Shown: piece after piece, positions 51,221 through 59,560 of the stretch
Layout of the letters: the number at the start of each line of letters is the position of its first letter
Numbering within the stretch: position 1 is the stretch's first letter
Source of the DNA: CAVREM01 sp963728825
Lineage (GTDB): Bacteria > Acidobacteriota > Vicinamibacteria > Vicinamibacterales > CAVVIG01
Reading direction: 5' to 3'
Assembly (NCBI GenBank): GCA_963728825.1
Contig: CAVSLA010000003.1
Coordinates: 310,001-374,000 of the forward strand
Length of the DNA: 64,000 nucleotides
The notes under the pieces: generated by a model
Told to the model about the DNA's origin: nothing
What the model saw: only the letters and a program-made list of their open reading frames with translations
Databases searched by the model: none
Made by a program: the position numbers and the translations under genes

Positions 51221-52622
51221 AGAAGAAGACGACAGTCGACAGTCATCAGTCGACAGTCGTCAGTCGAGTGTCATCGGTCCTCAGGCGGCGGCTCGGCGCG
51301 TTCTGACGGTCACCGAGCTGACGATTCAGGTGCGTGACCTCCTCGAGGAACGGCTCGGCGAAGTCTGGGTCGAAGGCGAGCTGTCCAACTGCCGCGTCTG
51401 GAATACCGGCCATCTGTTCTTCACGCTCAAGGACAACGCGACACAGATCAAAGGCGTCATCTTCAGATCGGCGCTGCGCTACCTGAAGTTCAAGCCTGGC
51501 GACGGACTGCGCGTCGTGGCGCGCGGCCGCGTATCGGTCTATGAGCCCAAGGGCGAATACCAGATCGTCTGCGAGCATCTCGAGCCGCACGGCCTCGGCG
51601 CGCTGCAACTTGCGTTCGACCAGCTGAAGAAACGGCTGCACGACGAAGGCCTCTTCGACGCGGCGCGCAAGCGGCCGCTGCCTGCCCTGCCCCGGAAGAT
51701 CGGCGTGGTGACGTCACTCGACGGCGCCGCCATCCGCGACATCATCAAAGTGCTCAACCGACGGTACCGGAACCTGCATCTGGTGATCAGTCCGGCGCGC
51801 GTTCAGGGTGAAGACGCCTCGATCGAGATCGCCCGCAGCATCAGGCAGATCGGCCGGGTCCCAGGCGTCGACGTCATGATCGTCGCACGAGGCGGCGGCT
51901 CTATCGAGGATCTCTGGGCGTTCAACGAGGAGATCGTCGCGCGCGCCATCGCACGGTCGCCCATCCCGGTCATCTCAGCGGTCGGTCACGAAACCGACGT
52001 GACCATTGCCGACTTCGTCGCGGACGTGCGGGCGCCGACCCCGTCGGCTGCCGCCGAAATCGTCGTCAAGGCGAAAGACGAGTTCTGCGGTCGCATCGAC
52101 CGGCTCGAAGATCGGCTGCGCGCCTCCGTCCGCAGCCGGGTCCAGCGCCTTGAGCGCCGTGTGGATGTCCTGAGCAGGCGACCCGCCCTGGCAGGCGTAC
52201 CGGCGCGCGTCGCCATGCGAAGCCGGCATGCCGCCGAGCTGACACATGCCCTGGCCCGCGCGGCGCGGCTGCGGCTGGCCTCGCGGGGACGCCGTCTGCA
52301 GCTGCTCCAGCGACAGCTGGATACTCTCGACCTCGGACGCCGGCTGGCCGCGATTCGAACACGACTGGTCTCCGGTAACGGCCGGCTGGCGAGCGCGATC
52401 GCCCGCCGGCGGCACCTCGCCGATCGGCAGCTTCGCGACTGCGCGGCGCGACTGGAATCGCTCAGCCCCCTCGCGGTGCTCGGCCGCGGCTACGCCGTAT
52501 GCTGGACGTCTGACCGCGCCAGCGTGATCCGCGACGCCTCGACGACTGCGCCGGGGGATCAGGTACGGGTGACCTTGCACAAAGGGGAGCTCGAGTGTCA
52601 GGTGACCTCCAGAAAACCATAG
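51192..52622 (+). CDS. xseA: Exodeoxyribonuclease VII large subunit, with a translated heptamer repeat
   Basis: 476 residues from ATG 51192, within the end of the ymdB gene. The N-terminal MRDLFDLPFEEED looks native. Residues about 14-27 (DSRQSSVDSRQSSV) are encoded by a CAGTCNN repeat at 51233-51267, after which the OB-fold starts (RVLTVTELTIQVRDLLEERL, GEVWVEGELSNCRVWNTGHL). The catalytic domain has KIGVVTSLDGAAIRDIIKVL, VMIVARGGGSIEDLWAFNEE and VISAVGHETDVTIADFVADV, followed by a long coiled coil. With XseB it degrades single-stranded DNA. Confidence 0.95.
   Translation: MRDLFDLPFEEEDDSRQSSVDSRQSSVIGPQAAARRVLTVTELTIQVRDLLEERLGEVWVEGELSNCRVWNTGHLFFTLKDNATQIKGVIFRSALRYLKFKPGDGLRVVARGRVSVYEPKGEYQIVCEHLEPHGLGALQLAFDQLKKRLHDEGLFDAARKRPLPALPRKIGVVTSLDGAAIRDIIKVLNRRYRNLHLVISPARVQGEDASIEIARSIRQIGRVPGVDVMIVARGGGSIEDLWAFNEEIVARAIARSPIPVISAVGHETDVTIADFVADVRAPTPSAAAEIVVKAKDEFCGRIDRLEDRLRASVRSRVQRLERRVDVLSRRPALAGVPARVAMRSRHAAELTHALARAARLRLASRGRRLQLLQRQLDTLDLGRRLAAIRTRLVSGNGRLASAIARRRHLADRQLRDCAARLESLSPLAVLGRGYAVCWTSDRASVIRDASTTAPGDQVRVTLHKGELECQVTSRKP
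51233..51267 (+). repeat. CAGTCNN heptamer repeat inside xseA
   Basis: Five consecutive 7-bp units (CAGTCGA, CAGTCAT, CAGTCGA, CAGTCGT, CAGTCGA) within the coding sequence. They translate as a Ser/Gln/Arg-rich stretch between two conserved parts of the N-terminus. Confidence 0.88.
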
Positions 52623-52659
52623 ACGGAGCCCTACCGTCCTCCCTAAGCTTTGCGTCCTC

Positions 52660-52905
52660 ATGACTGACACATCCATCAAGGATTTCGAAGCGGCGATTGC
52701 CGAGCTCGAGTCGATTGTGAAGAAGCTCGAAGAAGGCGAGCTGCCGCTCGAGCAATCCCTGGCGCTGTACCAGCGAGGCGTCCAGCTGTCGCGCTTCTGC
52801 CATGCGCGGCTCGAGGACGCCGAGCGCCGGATCGAAATCCTCACCGACCGCGGCGAGCTGAAACCGGCGCCGGCCTCGCTCGGCGCTGACGAGCCTGCCC
52901 GCTAG
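52660..52905 (+). CDS. xseB: Exodeoxyribonuclease VII small subunit
   Basis: 81 residues, typical size. KDFEAAIAELESIVKKLEEG, ELPLEQSLALYQRGVQLSRF and ARLEDAERRIEILTDRGELK are the conserved helical hairpin that binds the XseA coiled coil. It begins 37 bp after xseA and its stop is followed at once by the ispA ATG, so the three genes form one unit. Confidence 0.94.
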   Translation: MTDTSIKDFEAAIAELESIVKKLEEGELPLEQSLALYQRGVQLSRFCHARLEDAERRIEILTDRGELKPAPASLGADEPAR

Positions 52906-53868
52906 ATGAGACACGGCGTGCCGAACGACGTGGCCGATTCTCTCGCGCTCTTCGTGGAACGGACGCGCGCCGAGGTCGATGCCGCGCTCGATCGATTTCT
53001 GCCCCAGCCGCCGGCCTGTCCGCCGCTGCTCGCCGAGGCGATGCGCTACAGCGTGTTCGCGGGCGGCAAGCGCCTCCGGCCGCTTCTGACGCTCGCCGCC
53101 GCCGAATCCGTCCGACGGCAGACGCCGCCGCCGGACGGCGAGGCGAATCACGCGATGGCGGCAGCCTGCGCGCTCGAGTTGATCCACACCTACTCGCTCA
53201 TCCACGACGATCTGCCGGCGATGGACGATGACACGTTGCGGAGAGGCCGGCCGACGCTGCACGTGGTGTACGGTGACGGGATCGCGATCCTCGCGGGCGA
53301 TGGTCTGCAGGCGGAGGCCTTCGCGCTGCTCGCCCGTGAACCGGTCACCACCGATCCGGCGGTCGTCACGCGGAAGCTACGGGTCGTCCGGACGATCGCC
53401 GAGGCGGCCGGCGTCGCGGGCATGGTCGGCGGCCAAGGCATTGACCTGCAGGCCGCCGGGCAGGCGCCTGGTCATCCGATGACGCTCGATGCGGCCGCTC
53501 TGCAGGCGATGCACCTCCGTAAGACGGGCGCGCTCATCCGCGCCGCGGCCGAGAGCGGTGCGGTGATGGGCGGCGCCGCCGACGACCTGGTCGCGGCGAT
53601 TACCGAATGGGGAACCGAGATCGGCCTGGCATTCCAGATCGTCGACGACATCCTCGACGTCGAAGGCAGTTCCCAGGAACTGGGCAAGACCGCCGGCAAG
53701 GACGCCGCGAGCCGGAAGCCAACCTATCCGTCGCTGTTCGGACTCGAACAATCCCGGGCCTTGGCCGGCGAATGCGCGGAACGCGCCCGGTCGATTCTTG
53801 GCAGTGCTGGCCTGGCCGGGACGCGGCTTCAGGACATGGCGGATTGGGTGGTAAAGAGGAAATCCTGA
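52906..53868 (+). CDS. ispA: Polyprenyl (farnesyl/geranylgeranyl) diphosphate synthase
   Basis: 320 residues. First Asp-rich motif SLIHDDLPAMDDDTLRRGRP with DDLPAMD, second QIVDDILDVEGS with DDILD, plus SVFAGGKRLRPLLTLAAAES and GGQGIDL. It condenses IPP with allylic diphosphates; the two residues before the first motif do not decide product length. The start abuts the xseB stop. The last residues (VKRKS) run into a nonamer repeat. dxs, often the next gene in this cluster, is not present. Confidence 0.92.
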   Translation: MRHGVPNDVADSLALFVERTRAEVDAALDRFLPQPPACPPLLAEAMRYSVFAGGKRLRPLLTLAAAESVRRQTPPPDGEANHAMAAACALELIHTYSLIHDDLPAMDDDTLRRGRPTLHVVYGDGIAILAGDGLQAEAFALLAREPVTTDPAVVTRKLRVVRTIAEAAGVAGMVGGQGIDLQAAGQAPGHPMTLDAAALQAMHLRKTGALIRAAAESGAVMGGAADDLVAAITEWGTEIGLAFQIVDDILDVEGSSQELGKTAGKDAASRKPTYPSLFGLEQSRALAGECAERARSILGSAGLAGTRLQDMADWVVKRKS

Positions 53869-53914
53869 GATTTGAGGATTTCAGGATTTGAGGATTTGAG
53901 GATTTGAGGATTTA
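53862..53914 (-). repeat. Nonamer repeat between ispA and tlyA
   Basis: Units GGATTTGAG and GGATTTCAG, the reverse complement of the AAATCCTSA family at 44624-44674. It spans the ispA 3' end and the whole gap to tlyA, and supplies GAGGA sequences upstream of the tlyA start. Confidence 0.85.
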
Positions 53915-53918
53915 GGAG

Positions 53919-54662
53919 TTGGCTCGCAAAGAGCGGCTCGATGTGACGCTCGTGAGCCGCGGCCTCGCACCGACGCGGGAGCGGGCTCAGGCGCTGATTC
54001 TTGCCGGGCAGGTGAAAGTCGCCGGTCAGGTTGTGTCGAAAGCGGGAGCGCCGGTCGCGACTGACGCCGATGTCGAGCTCGCCACCCCGGATCATCCCTA
54101 CGTGGGGCGGGGAGGAATCAAGCTCGCTCATGCGCTCGACGCGTTTGCAATTGACGTCGCCGGCCGCCATGCCCTCGACATCGGCGCATCCACCGGGGGC
54201 TTCACCGATGTTCTGCTGCAACGCGGTGCAGCCGATGTGATCGCCCTCGACGTCGGCCACGGGCAACTCGACTGGCGCATCCGGAACGATCCGCGCGTGG
54301 TCGTGCGCGAGGGCGTGAACGCGCGCGCGCTGACCGCCGCCGATCTCCCCCATCCGGTCGACCTGGTGACGATTGACGTGGCGTTTATCTCGCTGCGGCA
54401 CATCCTGCCCGCGGTGCCCCCGGTCGTTACGCCGGCCGCCGAAGTCGTCGCGCTGGTGAAGCCTCAGTTCGAGGCCGGACGCGACCAGGTGGGCAAAGGT
54501 GGAATCGTCACGGATCCGGCGATTCACGAGGCCGTCATCGCCCACGTGACGGAAGCGGCCGCTGACTACGGCTTCACTCGGTTGGCGATGACGCCGTCGC
54601 CGATTACCGGCGCCGAGGGCAATCGCGAGTTTTTCCTCCACCTGCGTCGACGGCGGACCTAA
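53919..54662 (+). CDS. tlyA: TlyA-family rRNA 2'-O-methyltransferase
   Basis: 247 residues from TTG 53919, which gives the family start (M)ARKERLDVTLVSRGLAPTRE. An S4 RNA-binding domain (residues 5-65) is followed by an FtsJ-type SAM domain: HALDIGASTGGFTDVLLQRG, VIALDVGHGQLDWRIRNDPR, VTIDVAFISLRHILPAVPPV, LVKPQFEAGRDQVGKGGIVT and NREFFLHLRR. TlyA homologues methylate ribosomal RNA in mycobacteria, and the residual haemolysin label is historical. The ribosome site seems to come from the GAGGATTTAGGAG end of the nonamer repeat. The C-terminal RRRT and the TAA stop lie in a REP-like palindrome. Confidence 0.93.
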   Translation: MARKERLDVTLVSRGLAPTRERAQALILAGQVKVAGQVVSKAGAPVATDADVELATPDHPYVGRGGIKLAHALDAFAIDVAGRHALDIGASTGGFTDVLLQRGAADVIALDVGHGQLDWRIRNDPRVVVREGVNARALTAADLPHPVDLVTIDVAFISLRHILPAVPPVVTPAAEVVALVKPQFEAGRDQVGKGGIVTDPAIHEAVIAHVTEAAADYGFTRLAMTPSPITGAEGNREFFLHLRRRRT

Positions 54663-54713
54663 GAGGTCCGCCCTGCGTCCGTTCGTCCGTAGGCCGGGCC
54701 TCTTAGGCCCGGC
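54652..54713. repeat. Two REP-like palindromes at the tlyA 3' end
   Basis: GGCGGACCT, AAG-type loop, AGGTCCGCC at 54652-54672 and GCCGGGCCT, CTT, AGGCCCGGC at 54693-54713, the latter preceded by CGTAG. The tlyA stop TAA (54660-54662) lies inside the first. Confidence 0.88.
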
Positions 54714-54740
54714 TGGGACGTGGGCTACCATTGAACGCTC

Positions 54741-55643
54741 ATGCCTGAGGGGAACGATCAGCGGCTGCCGCCGGTGCGTCGCGTGGGCATTCTGGCGAAG
54801 TCGCACCTCACCGCGGCGGGGCCGCATCTGACGGAGATCGCGTCGTGGCTGCAGACGCGCGGCGCCGAAGCGATCTTCGAGACCGAGACCGCCGCCCTCG
54901 CCCCGGCTGCGGGGGCACGCTCGCTCAGCAAGGCGGCGCTCGCCTCGGACGCCGACATGGTGCTCGTGCTCGGCGGTGACGGGACGCTGCTCAGCATGGC
55001 CGATTGCATCGGCGAAACGGGCTCGCGGATCCCGATTCTCGGCGTCAACTTCGGCAGCCTCGGGTTTCTCACGGAAGTCACGCTTCCCGAGCTGTACCCG
55101 TCGCTCGAAGCGGCCCTCGGCGGACGCGCACGCCTCGAGGAGCGGATGATGCTCCGCGCCACCACCACCCGGAAGAACCAGCTCTTTGCCCGGCACGTCG
55201 CGCTCAACGACGTCGTGGTCACCAAAGGCGCACGCTCGCGGATGATCGATCTCTCGGTGTACGTCGGGGACGAGTTCGTGACGCGGGTCAAGGCGGACGG
55301 CCTGATCGTCGCGACGCCAACCGGCTCCACGGCCTACAACCTGGCGGCGGCGGGCCCGATCGTCGAGCCGAGCCTGGACGCGCTGATCCTCACCCCCATC
55401 GCGCCGCACACGCTGACCAACCGGCCGATCGTGATCCCGGCGACCGCGCCGGTTCGCATCCAGCCGGTGATGGAAGATCGCGCGGAGGTCTACGTCACCT
55501 TCGACGGCCAGGAGGGCCTCCAGCTGCAGGCCGGCGATCACATCGAAGTCACCCGATCCGACACGCCGCTGCTGCTCATCAAGCCGTCGACCAGGAGCTA
55601 CTTCGAGGTACTTCGGACGAAGTTGAAATGGGGCGAACGATGA
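54741..55643 (+). CDS. nadK: NAD kinase
   Basis: 300 residues. GGDGTLLSMADCIGETGS carries the GGDG motif; LGVNFGSLGFLTEVTLPELY, HVALNDVVVTKGARSRMIDL and KADGLIVATPTGSTAYNLAA follow, with HTLTNRPIVIPATAPVRI near the end. It phosphorylates NAD to NADP. It follows tlyA as in many bacterial xse-isp-tlyA-nadK clusters. recN, a frequent next gene, is absent; instead nadK converges on mltG. Confidence 0.95.
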   Translation: MPEGNDQRLPPVRRVGILAKSHLTAAGPHLTEIASWLQTRGAEAIFETETAALAPAAGARSLSKAALASDADMVLVLGGDGTLLSMADCIGETGSRIPILGVNFGSLGFLTEVTLPELYPSLEAALGGRARLEERMMLRATTTRKNQLFARHVALNDVVVTKGARSRMIDLSVYVGDEFVTRVKADGLIVATPTGSTAYNLAAAGPIVEPSLDALILTPIAPHTLTNRPIVIPATAPVRIQPVMEDRAEVYVTFDGQEGLQLQAGDHIEVTRSDTPLLLIKPSTRSYFEVLRTKLKWGER

Positions 55644-55657
55644 ATGCCGAGGCGGGT

Positions 55658-55690
55658 AATTTACAGTTTTACAATTGTAAATTGTAAATT
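55658..55690. terminator. AT-rich nested palindrome between nadK and mltG
   Basis: A perfect 14-bp palindrome TTTACAATTGTAAA (55668-55681) is nested in arms AATTTACA (55658-55665) and TGTAAATT (55683-55690). It lies between convergent genes and is strikingly AT-rich for this sequence. It could end transcription from both sides, or be another simple-repeat remnant. Confidence 0.45.
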
Positions 55691-55698
55691 TCTGAGCG

Positions 55699-56733
55699 CT
55701 ACCGGCGTCCTGCCCTGAGATCCCTGAAGTACTGCACCTGCCACCGCTGCACGTTGCGATTGTGCTCGTCGAGCGTGCGCGCGAACTCGTGGGAGCCGTC
55801 GTTTCGGCTGACGAAGTACACGAAGTCGACATCGGCAGGGCTGGCCGCCGCCTCGAGCGAGCCTTTGCCGGGCGCGGCGATCGGACCCGGCGGCAGCCCG
55901 GGATAGCGGTAGGTGTTGTACGGTGAATCGAACTGCAGGTCGTCGCGGCGCAGGTTGCCGGTGTAGCGGCCGGCGCGCTGCAGCGCGTAGATCACGGTCG
56001 GGTCGCACTGCAGGCCCATCCCGATTCTCAGACGATTGCTGTAGACGGCGGCCACCAGCGGACGTTCCTCGGTTTTCGCGGTTTCCTTCTCCACGAGCGA
56101 GGCCAGCGTCACGAGTTGCCGGACGCTCAACCCGCGGTCGGCCGCGGCCTTGCGGATCTCCGGCGTCATCACCTGCTGGAAGCGATCGACCATCGCCCGG
56201 ACCACGCGCTGCGCATCACTGCCACGCGGCAGCGCATAGGTATCTGGAAACAAATAGCCCTCGAGATCCCGCGCCTGAGGATCGAGGTCCCGCACGGGCG
56301 ATGCATCGGCGGCCGCCGCGGTAAACGACTTGGCGGGGCCGAAGCCGTTGCCCTCGAACACTCGCGACATCTCGTCGATCGTCAGACCCTCGCGAAACGT
56401 CACATTTAACAGCACGACGTCGCCGCGAGCGATCTTGTCGATGACCGCGAGCGGCGTCATCTCGCCCTCGAATCGGTATTCGCCAGCCTTCAACGTTCGC
56501 GCGGCGCCGCTCCGCCAGAGCGCGACCCGATACGTCAGGTCGTCCCGGATGACGCCGGCCGCGATCAACCGCTCGCCGATCGACCTCGAGCCTGATCCGC
56601 TGGGAATGTCCACGAACCTCTCGGCTTCGCTGTATCCGCGGAAGGGCTGGTTCAAGCGGGCGTAGAACACGTACGACGCCGTGGCGGCGGCAACCAGGAT
56701 GACCACGAGAAGAGCCAGGGCGACTTTTTTCAT
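55699..56733 (-). CDS. mltG: Endolytic murein transglycosylase MltG
   Basis: 344 residues. An N-terminal anchor (ALALLVVILVAAATASYVFY), a LysM-like part (RFVDIPSGSGSRSIGERLIA) and the YceG domain: YLFPDTYALPRGSDAQRVVR, LASLVEKETAKTEERPLVAA with the catalytic Glu, and YSNRLRIGMGLQCDPTVIYA. It cuts nascent glycan strands at the inner membrane and is thought to set their length. Eight bp separate the ruvX stop from its start, so they are cotranscribed. Confidence 0.94.
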   Translation of the reverse strand: MKKVALALLVVILVAAATASYVFYARLNQPFRGYSEAERFVDIPSGSGSRSIGERLIAAGVIRDDLTYRVALWRSGAARTLKAGEYRFEGEMTPLAVIDKIARGDVVLLNVTFREGLTIDEMSRVFEGNGFGPAKSFTAAAADASPVRDLDPQARDLEGYLFPDTYALPRGSDAQRVVRAMVDRFQQVMTPEIRKAAADRGLSVRQLVTLASLVEKETAKTEERPLVAAVYSNRLRIGMGLQCDPTVIYALQRAGRYTGNLRRDDLQFDSPYNTYRYPGLPPGPIAAPGKGSLEAAASPADVDFVYFVSRNDGSHEFARTLDEHNRNVQRWQVQYFRDLRAGRR

Positions 56734-56741
56734 AGTGGACG

Positions 56742-57167
56742 CTACGTCAACCGTCGATCCAGGAAGTCCTGCAGGATGACTGCCGCCGCAGCGGCGTCCA
56801 GCTGTGCCTTGCGCTTGCGCCAGTCGCGTTCGCGAAGCGCCAGCCGGCTGTCCGCCTCGCGGCTCGTCAACCGCTCGTCCTCCTGATGGACCGGAATCAT
56901 CGTGCGCTCGCGGAGGCGTGTGACGAAGCGCGCGACCTCTAACGTCTGATCCGTTGGCGACCCGTCCAGGCGCGCCGGCAGGCCGACCACGATGGCGCCG
57001 AGACCGTCGGCGTCGGCGGCCAGGCTCTCAATCTCGGCAACGACGCGGTCGACAGCCGTATCGGCTTCAATCGTCAGCGTCCTCAGGGGACGGGCGAGGG
57101 TGCCGGACGGGTCGCTGATGGCCAGGCCGACCCTGCGTCGCCCCAGATCGACGCCGAGGATGCGCAT
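56742..57167 (-). CDS. ruvX: Holliday junction resolvase-like protein RuvX (YqgF)
   Basis: 141 residues. RNase H-like fold with MRILGVDLGRRRVGLAISDP, LGAIVVGLPARLDGS, EDERLTSREADSRLALRERD and AAAVILQDFLDRR. The family is linked to rRNA processing and possibly junction resolution. It is the first gene of the ruvX-mltG pair, divergent from envC with about 36 bp between starts. Confidence 0.94.
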   Translation of the reverse strand: MRILGVDLGRRRVGLAISDPSGTLARPLRTLTIEADTAVDRVVAEIESLAADADGLGAIVVGLPARLDGSPTDQTLEVARFVTRLRERTMIPVHQEDERLTSREADSRLALRERDWRKRKAQLDAAAAAVILQDFLDRRLT

Positions 57168-57203
57168 CTTCAGATGTTATAATTTTCCGCCTCGTCCCAT
57201 TTT

Positions 57204-58343
57204 GTGACACGCCTGTTTCTCTTTTTCCTTCTATCGCTTGCGGTGTCTCTCACCGCGCAACAAGACGATCGGGCGCGTACCGAAGCGCTCGCGCAGAGCA
57301 CGAGCGAGCGTCTCAGGGCGCTGACGCAGGAAGCCGATCGGCTGGCTTCCGAAGCAAGAACGCTGCTCGGCGATCTGCGTCGGCTCGAGCTGGAACGCCA
57401 GATCAAGGACGAGGAGCTCCGGCAGGCGAAGGCAGACGAAGGACGGGTGGCCACCGAGCTCGAGGTCCTGAGCCAGGAGATGGCGCGGCTCGAAGAAGAG
57501 GAGCAAGCGGAACGTCCGGAATTGCGGGCACGGCTGATCGAGTTGTACAAACTCGGACAGGGTGGCTATGTCCGACTGTTTCTGGCGACCGCTGATGTTC
57601 GCAACGTCGGGCAGGCGTCGCGCATGGTGGCGGCCATCGCACGCCGCGACCGCGACCGGATTGCCGCGCACCAGCGACGCGCCGAGGAGCTCAAGACTTC
57701 GCGCGCCGCGCTCGAGGAACGGCGCGTGCGGCTGGCAACGCTGCGTACCGGCGCCGAGCGCGCGCAGGCAGCTGCCACGCAGGCGGTCCAGAACCACAAT
57801 GCGCTGATTCGCGACATCGACCGCCGGCGCGATCTCAACGCTCAGCTGGCAGGCGAGCTGATGACCACGCAGCAGCGCCTGCAGGCGACGCTGCGCGAGC
57901 TGTCGCCGGGCGCGAGCAGCGCGCCAAGCGCGACTGCCCCGACGCTGCCGGTGACAGCGTTTCGCGGCGACCTCGAGTGGCCTGGAACGGGCCCGCTGCG
58001 ACACCGCTTCGGTCAAACCGGGGCCGCCGCGGGCAGCTCTGCAAACGGCATCGAAATCACTACGCCCGTCGGCACGCCCGTCCGGGTCGTGCACGAGGGC
58101 ACGGTCGCTTTCGCCGATACCTTCGCCGGCTACGGGAAGCTCGTGATCATCGACCATGGCGCACAGAATTTCAGCCTCTACGGGCATCTCCTCGATATTT
58201 CCGTGACACGGGGCGCACGGGTCTCCCGTGGAGACAGCCTGGGATCGGCCGGTTTCGCCCTGTTAGGCGTGCCCGGGCTGTACTTCGAGCTTCGCGTCGA
58301 CGGTCGCCCGGTCGATCCCTTACAATGGCTTAGAAAACGTTGA
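57204..58343 (+). CDS. EnvC-like murein hydrolase activator with degenerate LytM domain
   Basis: 379 residues from GTG 57204. A signal peptide (RLFLFFLLSLAVSLTAQ) is followed by long coiled coil (residues about 25-240, for example SERLRALTQEADRLASEART and ARLEEEEQAERPELRARLIE) and a C-terminal M23/LytM domain. The zinc ligands are degraded: SSANGIEITTPVGTPV replaces the HxGxD block, and LYFELRVDG stands where active enzymes have HxH(F)E, as in E. coli EnvC. It therefore probably activates an amidase rather than cutting murein. It is followed after 7 bp by an S41-family gene, a common envC partner. Confidence 0.88.
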   Translation: MTRLFLFFLLSLAVSLTAQQDDRARTEALAQSTSERLRALTQEADRLASEARTLLGDLRRLELERQIKDEELRQAKADEGRVATELEVLSQEMARLEEEEQAERPELRARLIELYKLGQGGYVRLFLATADVRNVGQASRMVAAIARRDRDRIAAHQRRAEELKTSRAALEERRVRLATLRTGAERAQAAATQAVQNHNALIRDIDRRRDLNAQLAGELMTTQQRLQATLRELSPGASSAPSATAPTLPVTAFRGDLEWPGTGPLRHRFGQTGAAAGSSANGIEITTPVGTPVRVVHEGTVAFADTFAGYGKLVIIDHGAQNFSLYGHLLDISVTRGARVSRGDSLGSAGFALLGVPGLYFELRVDGRPVDPLQWLRKR

Positions 58344-58350
58344 GACACCT

Positions 58351-59517
58351 ATGAGCCCACGCACCCGCCGCACCGTCCTGCTGCTGTCTGCTCCGGTGGT
58401 GATCTTCGCCGTGCTCGGCGGCTTCCTGAGCAAGGCGACCGCTCGTGAGGACACCTACCAGCACCTCAAGGTCTTTGAGGAGGTGGTTCAGCTGATTTCG
58501 AACCACTATGTCGAGAAGGTGGACGGCGACAAGGTGATGCTGGGAGCGCTGACCGGGCTCGCCGATAGCCTGGATCCCGACAGTGCGTTCCTCACAGCCG
58601 ATCAAGTGAAACAGATCGAAACCGCCTCCGCGCCGCCGGCAGGCGACGTGGGCATCGATCTCACCCGTCAGTATTACCTCCGCGTGATCGCGACGCGCGA
58701 CGGCTCGCCGGCCGCGCGGGCCGGTATTCGGACCGGCGATTACATCCGCTCGATCGGGGAGACCGCGACCCGCGATACTTCGGTGTTCGAGGGAATGCGC
58801 CAGTTGCGCGGGACCCCCGGCTCCAAGGTGAAGCTCACCGTGATGCGCGGCGGCGCCGCCGAACCCCACGTCATCGAGCTGACGCGCGAAGCGAATCAGA
58901 CGCCCGACGTCACCAGCCGGATCGCTGCCGCCGGCGTCGGCTACATGCGCGTCGCCGCAATCGGCCCGAAGACGGCGGACCTCGCCAAAGCGCAGGCGAC
59001 CGAGCTCGTGAAGAACGGCGCGTCGACCATCCTGGTGGACGTGCGACGGACGTCGGGTGGCACACCCGATCACGGCCTGGCGCTGGCGCGCGTCTTCATC
59101 GGCCAGGGCACGCTCGCCGTACGCGAGACCAAAGGCATGGAGCGTGAGTCGATTACTGCCCGCGCCCCGGATGGCGCCGTCTCGCAGTCGGCGCTCGTGC
59201 TCATCGACAACGGGACGTCGGGCGCCGCCGAGCTGTTTGCCGCGGCGCTCGCGGGCAACAAGCGCGCGGAGCTGGTCGGCGAGCGCACCATCGGCCGTGC
59301 TGGACAGCAGCGACTGATCAAACTGCCGGACGGCACCGGCCTCTGGCTCACCACCACGCGCTATCTGATGCCCGACGGAAGTCCGCTCCACGAAAAGGGC
59401 CTCGAACCAGCCGTGCCGGTCGACGAACCTGAAGTCGATTTCGGCCAGACCCCGCCAGCCGGCGATCCCATTCTCGAAAAGGCGCTCGAGCGCGCCGCGC
59501 TGAAGAAAGCCGCGTAG
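58351..59517 (+). CDS. S41-family C-terminal processing peptidase homologue, catalytic residues replaced
   Basis: 388 residues with an N-terminal membrane signal (LLLSAPVVIFAVLGGFLSKA). A reduced PDZ domain lies at about residues 95-185 (GSPAARAGIRTGDYIRSIG) and the peptidase domain at about 190-350. Aligning with E. coli Prc through ASE and TFGKG, the nucleophile Ser position is Gly291 (NGTSGAAEL, though Ser290 is adjacent) and the catalytic Lys is Arg316 (ERTIGRAGQQ). Both catalytic positions being replaced suggests a pseudo-enzyme, perhaps regulating envelope enzymes with EnvC. The pairing with EnvC is conserved in many bacteria; the loss of activity is inference from motif comparison. Confidence 0.8.
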   Translation: MSPRTRRTVLLLSAPVVIFAVLGGFLSKATAREDTYQHLKVFEEVVQLISNHYVEKVDGDKVMLGALTGLADSLDPDSAFLTADQVKQIETASAPPAGDVGIDLTRQYYLRVIATRDGSPAARAGIRTGDYIRSIGETATRDTSVFEGMRQLRGTPGSKVKLTVMRGGAAEPHVIELTREANQTPDVTSRIAAAGVGYMRVAAIGPKTADLAKAQATELVKNGASTILVDVRRTSGGTPDHGLALARVFIGQGTLAVRETKGMERESITARAPDGAVSQSALVLIDNGTSGAAELFAAALAGNKRAELVGERTIGRAGQQRLIKLPDGTGLWLTTTRYLMPDGSPLHEKGLEPAVPVDEPEVDFGQTPPAGDPILEKALERAALKKAA

Positions 59518-59560
59518 TATACTGAGGGTTCGTCTAACGCGCGGTTTTTGAAGCAGATGT

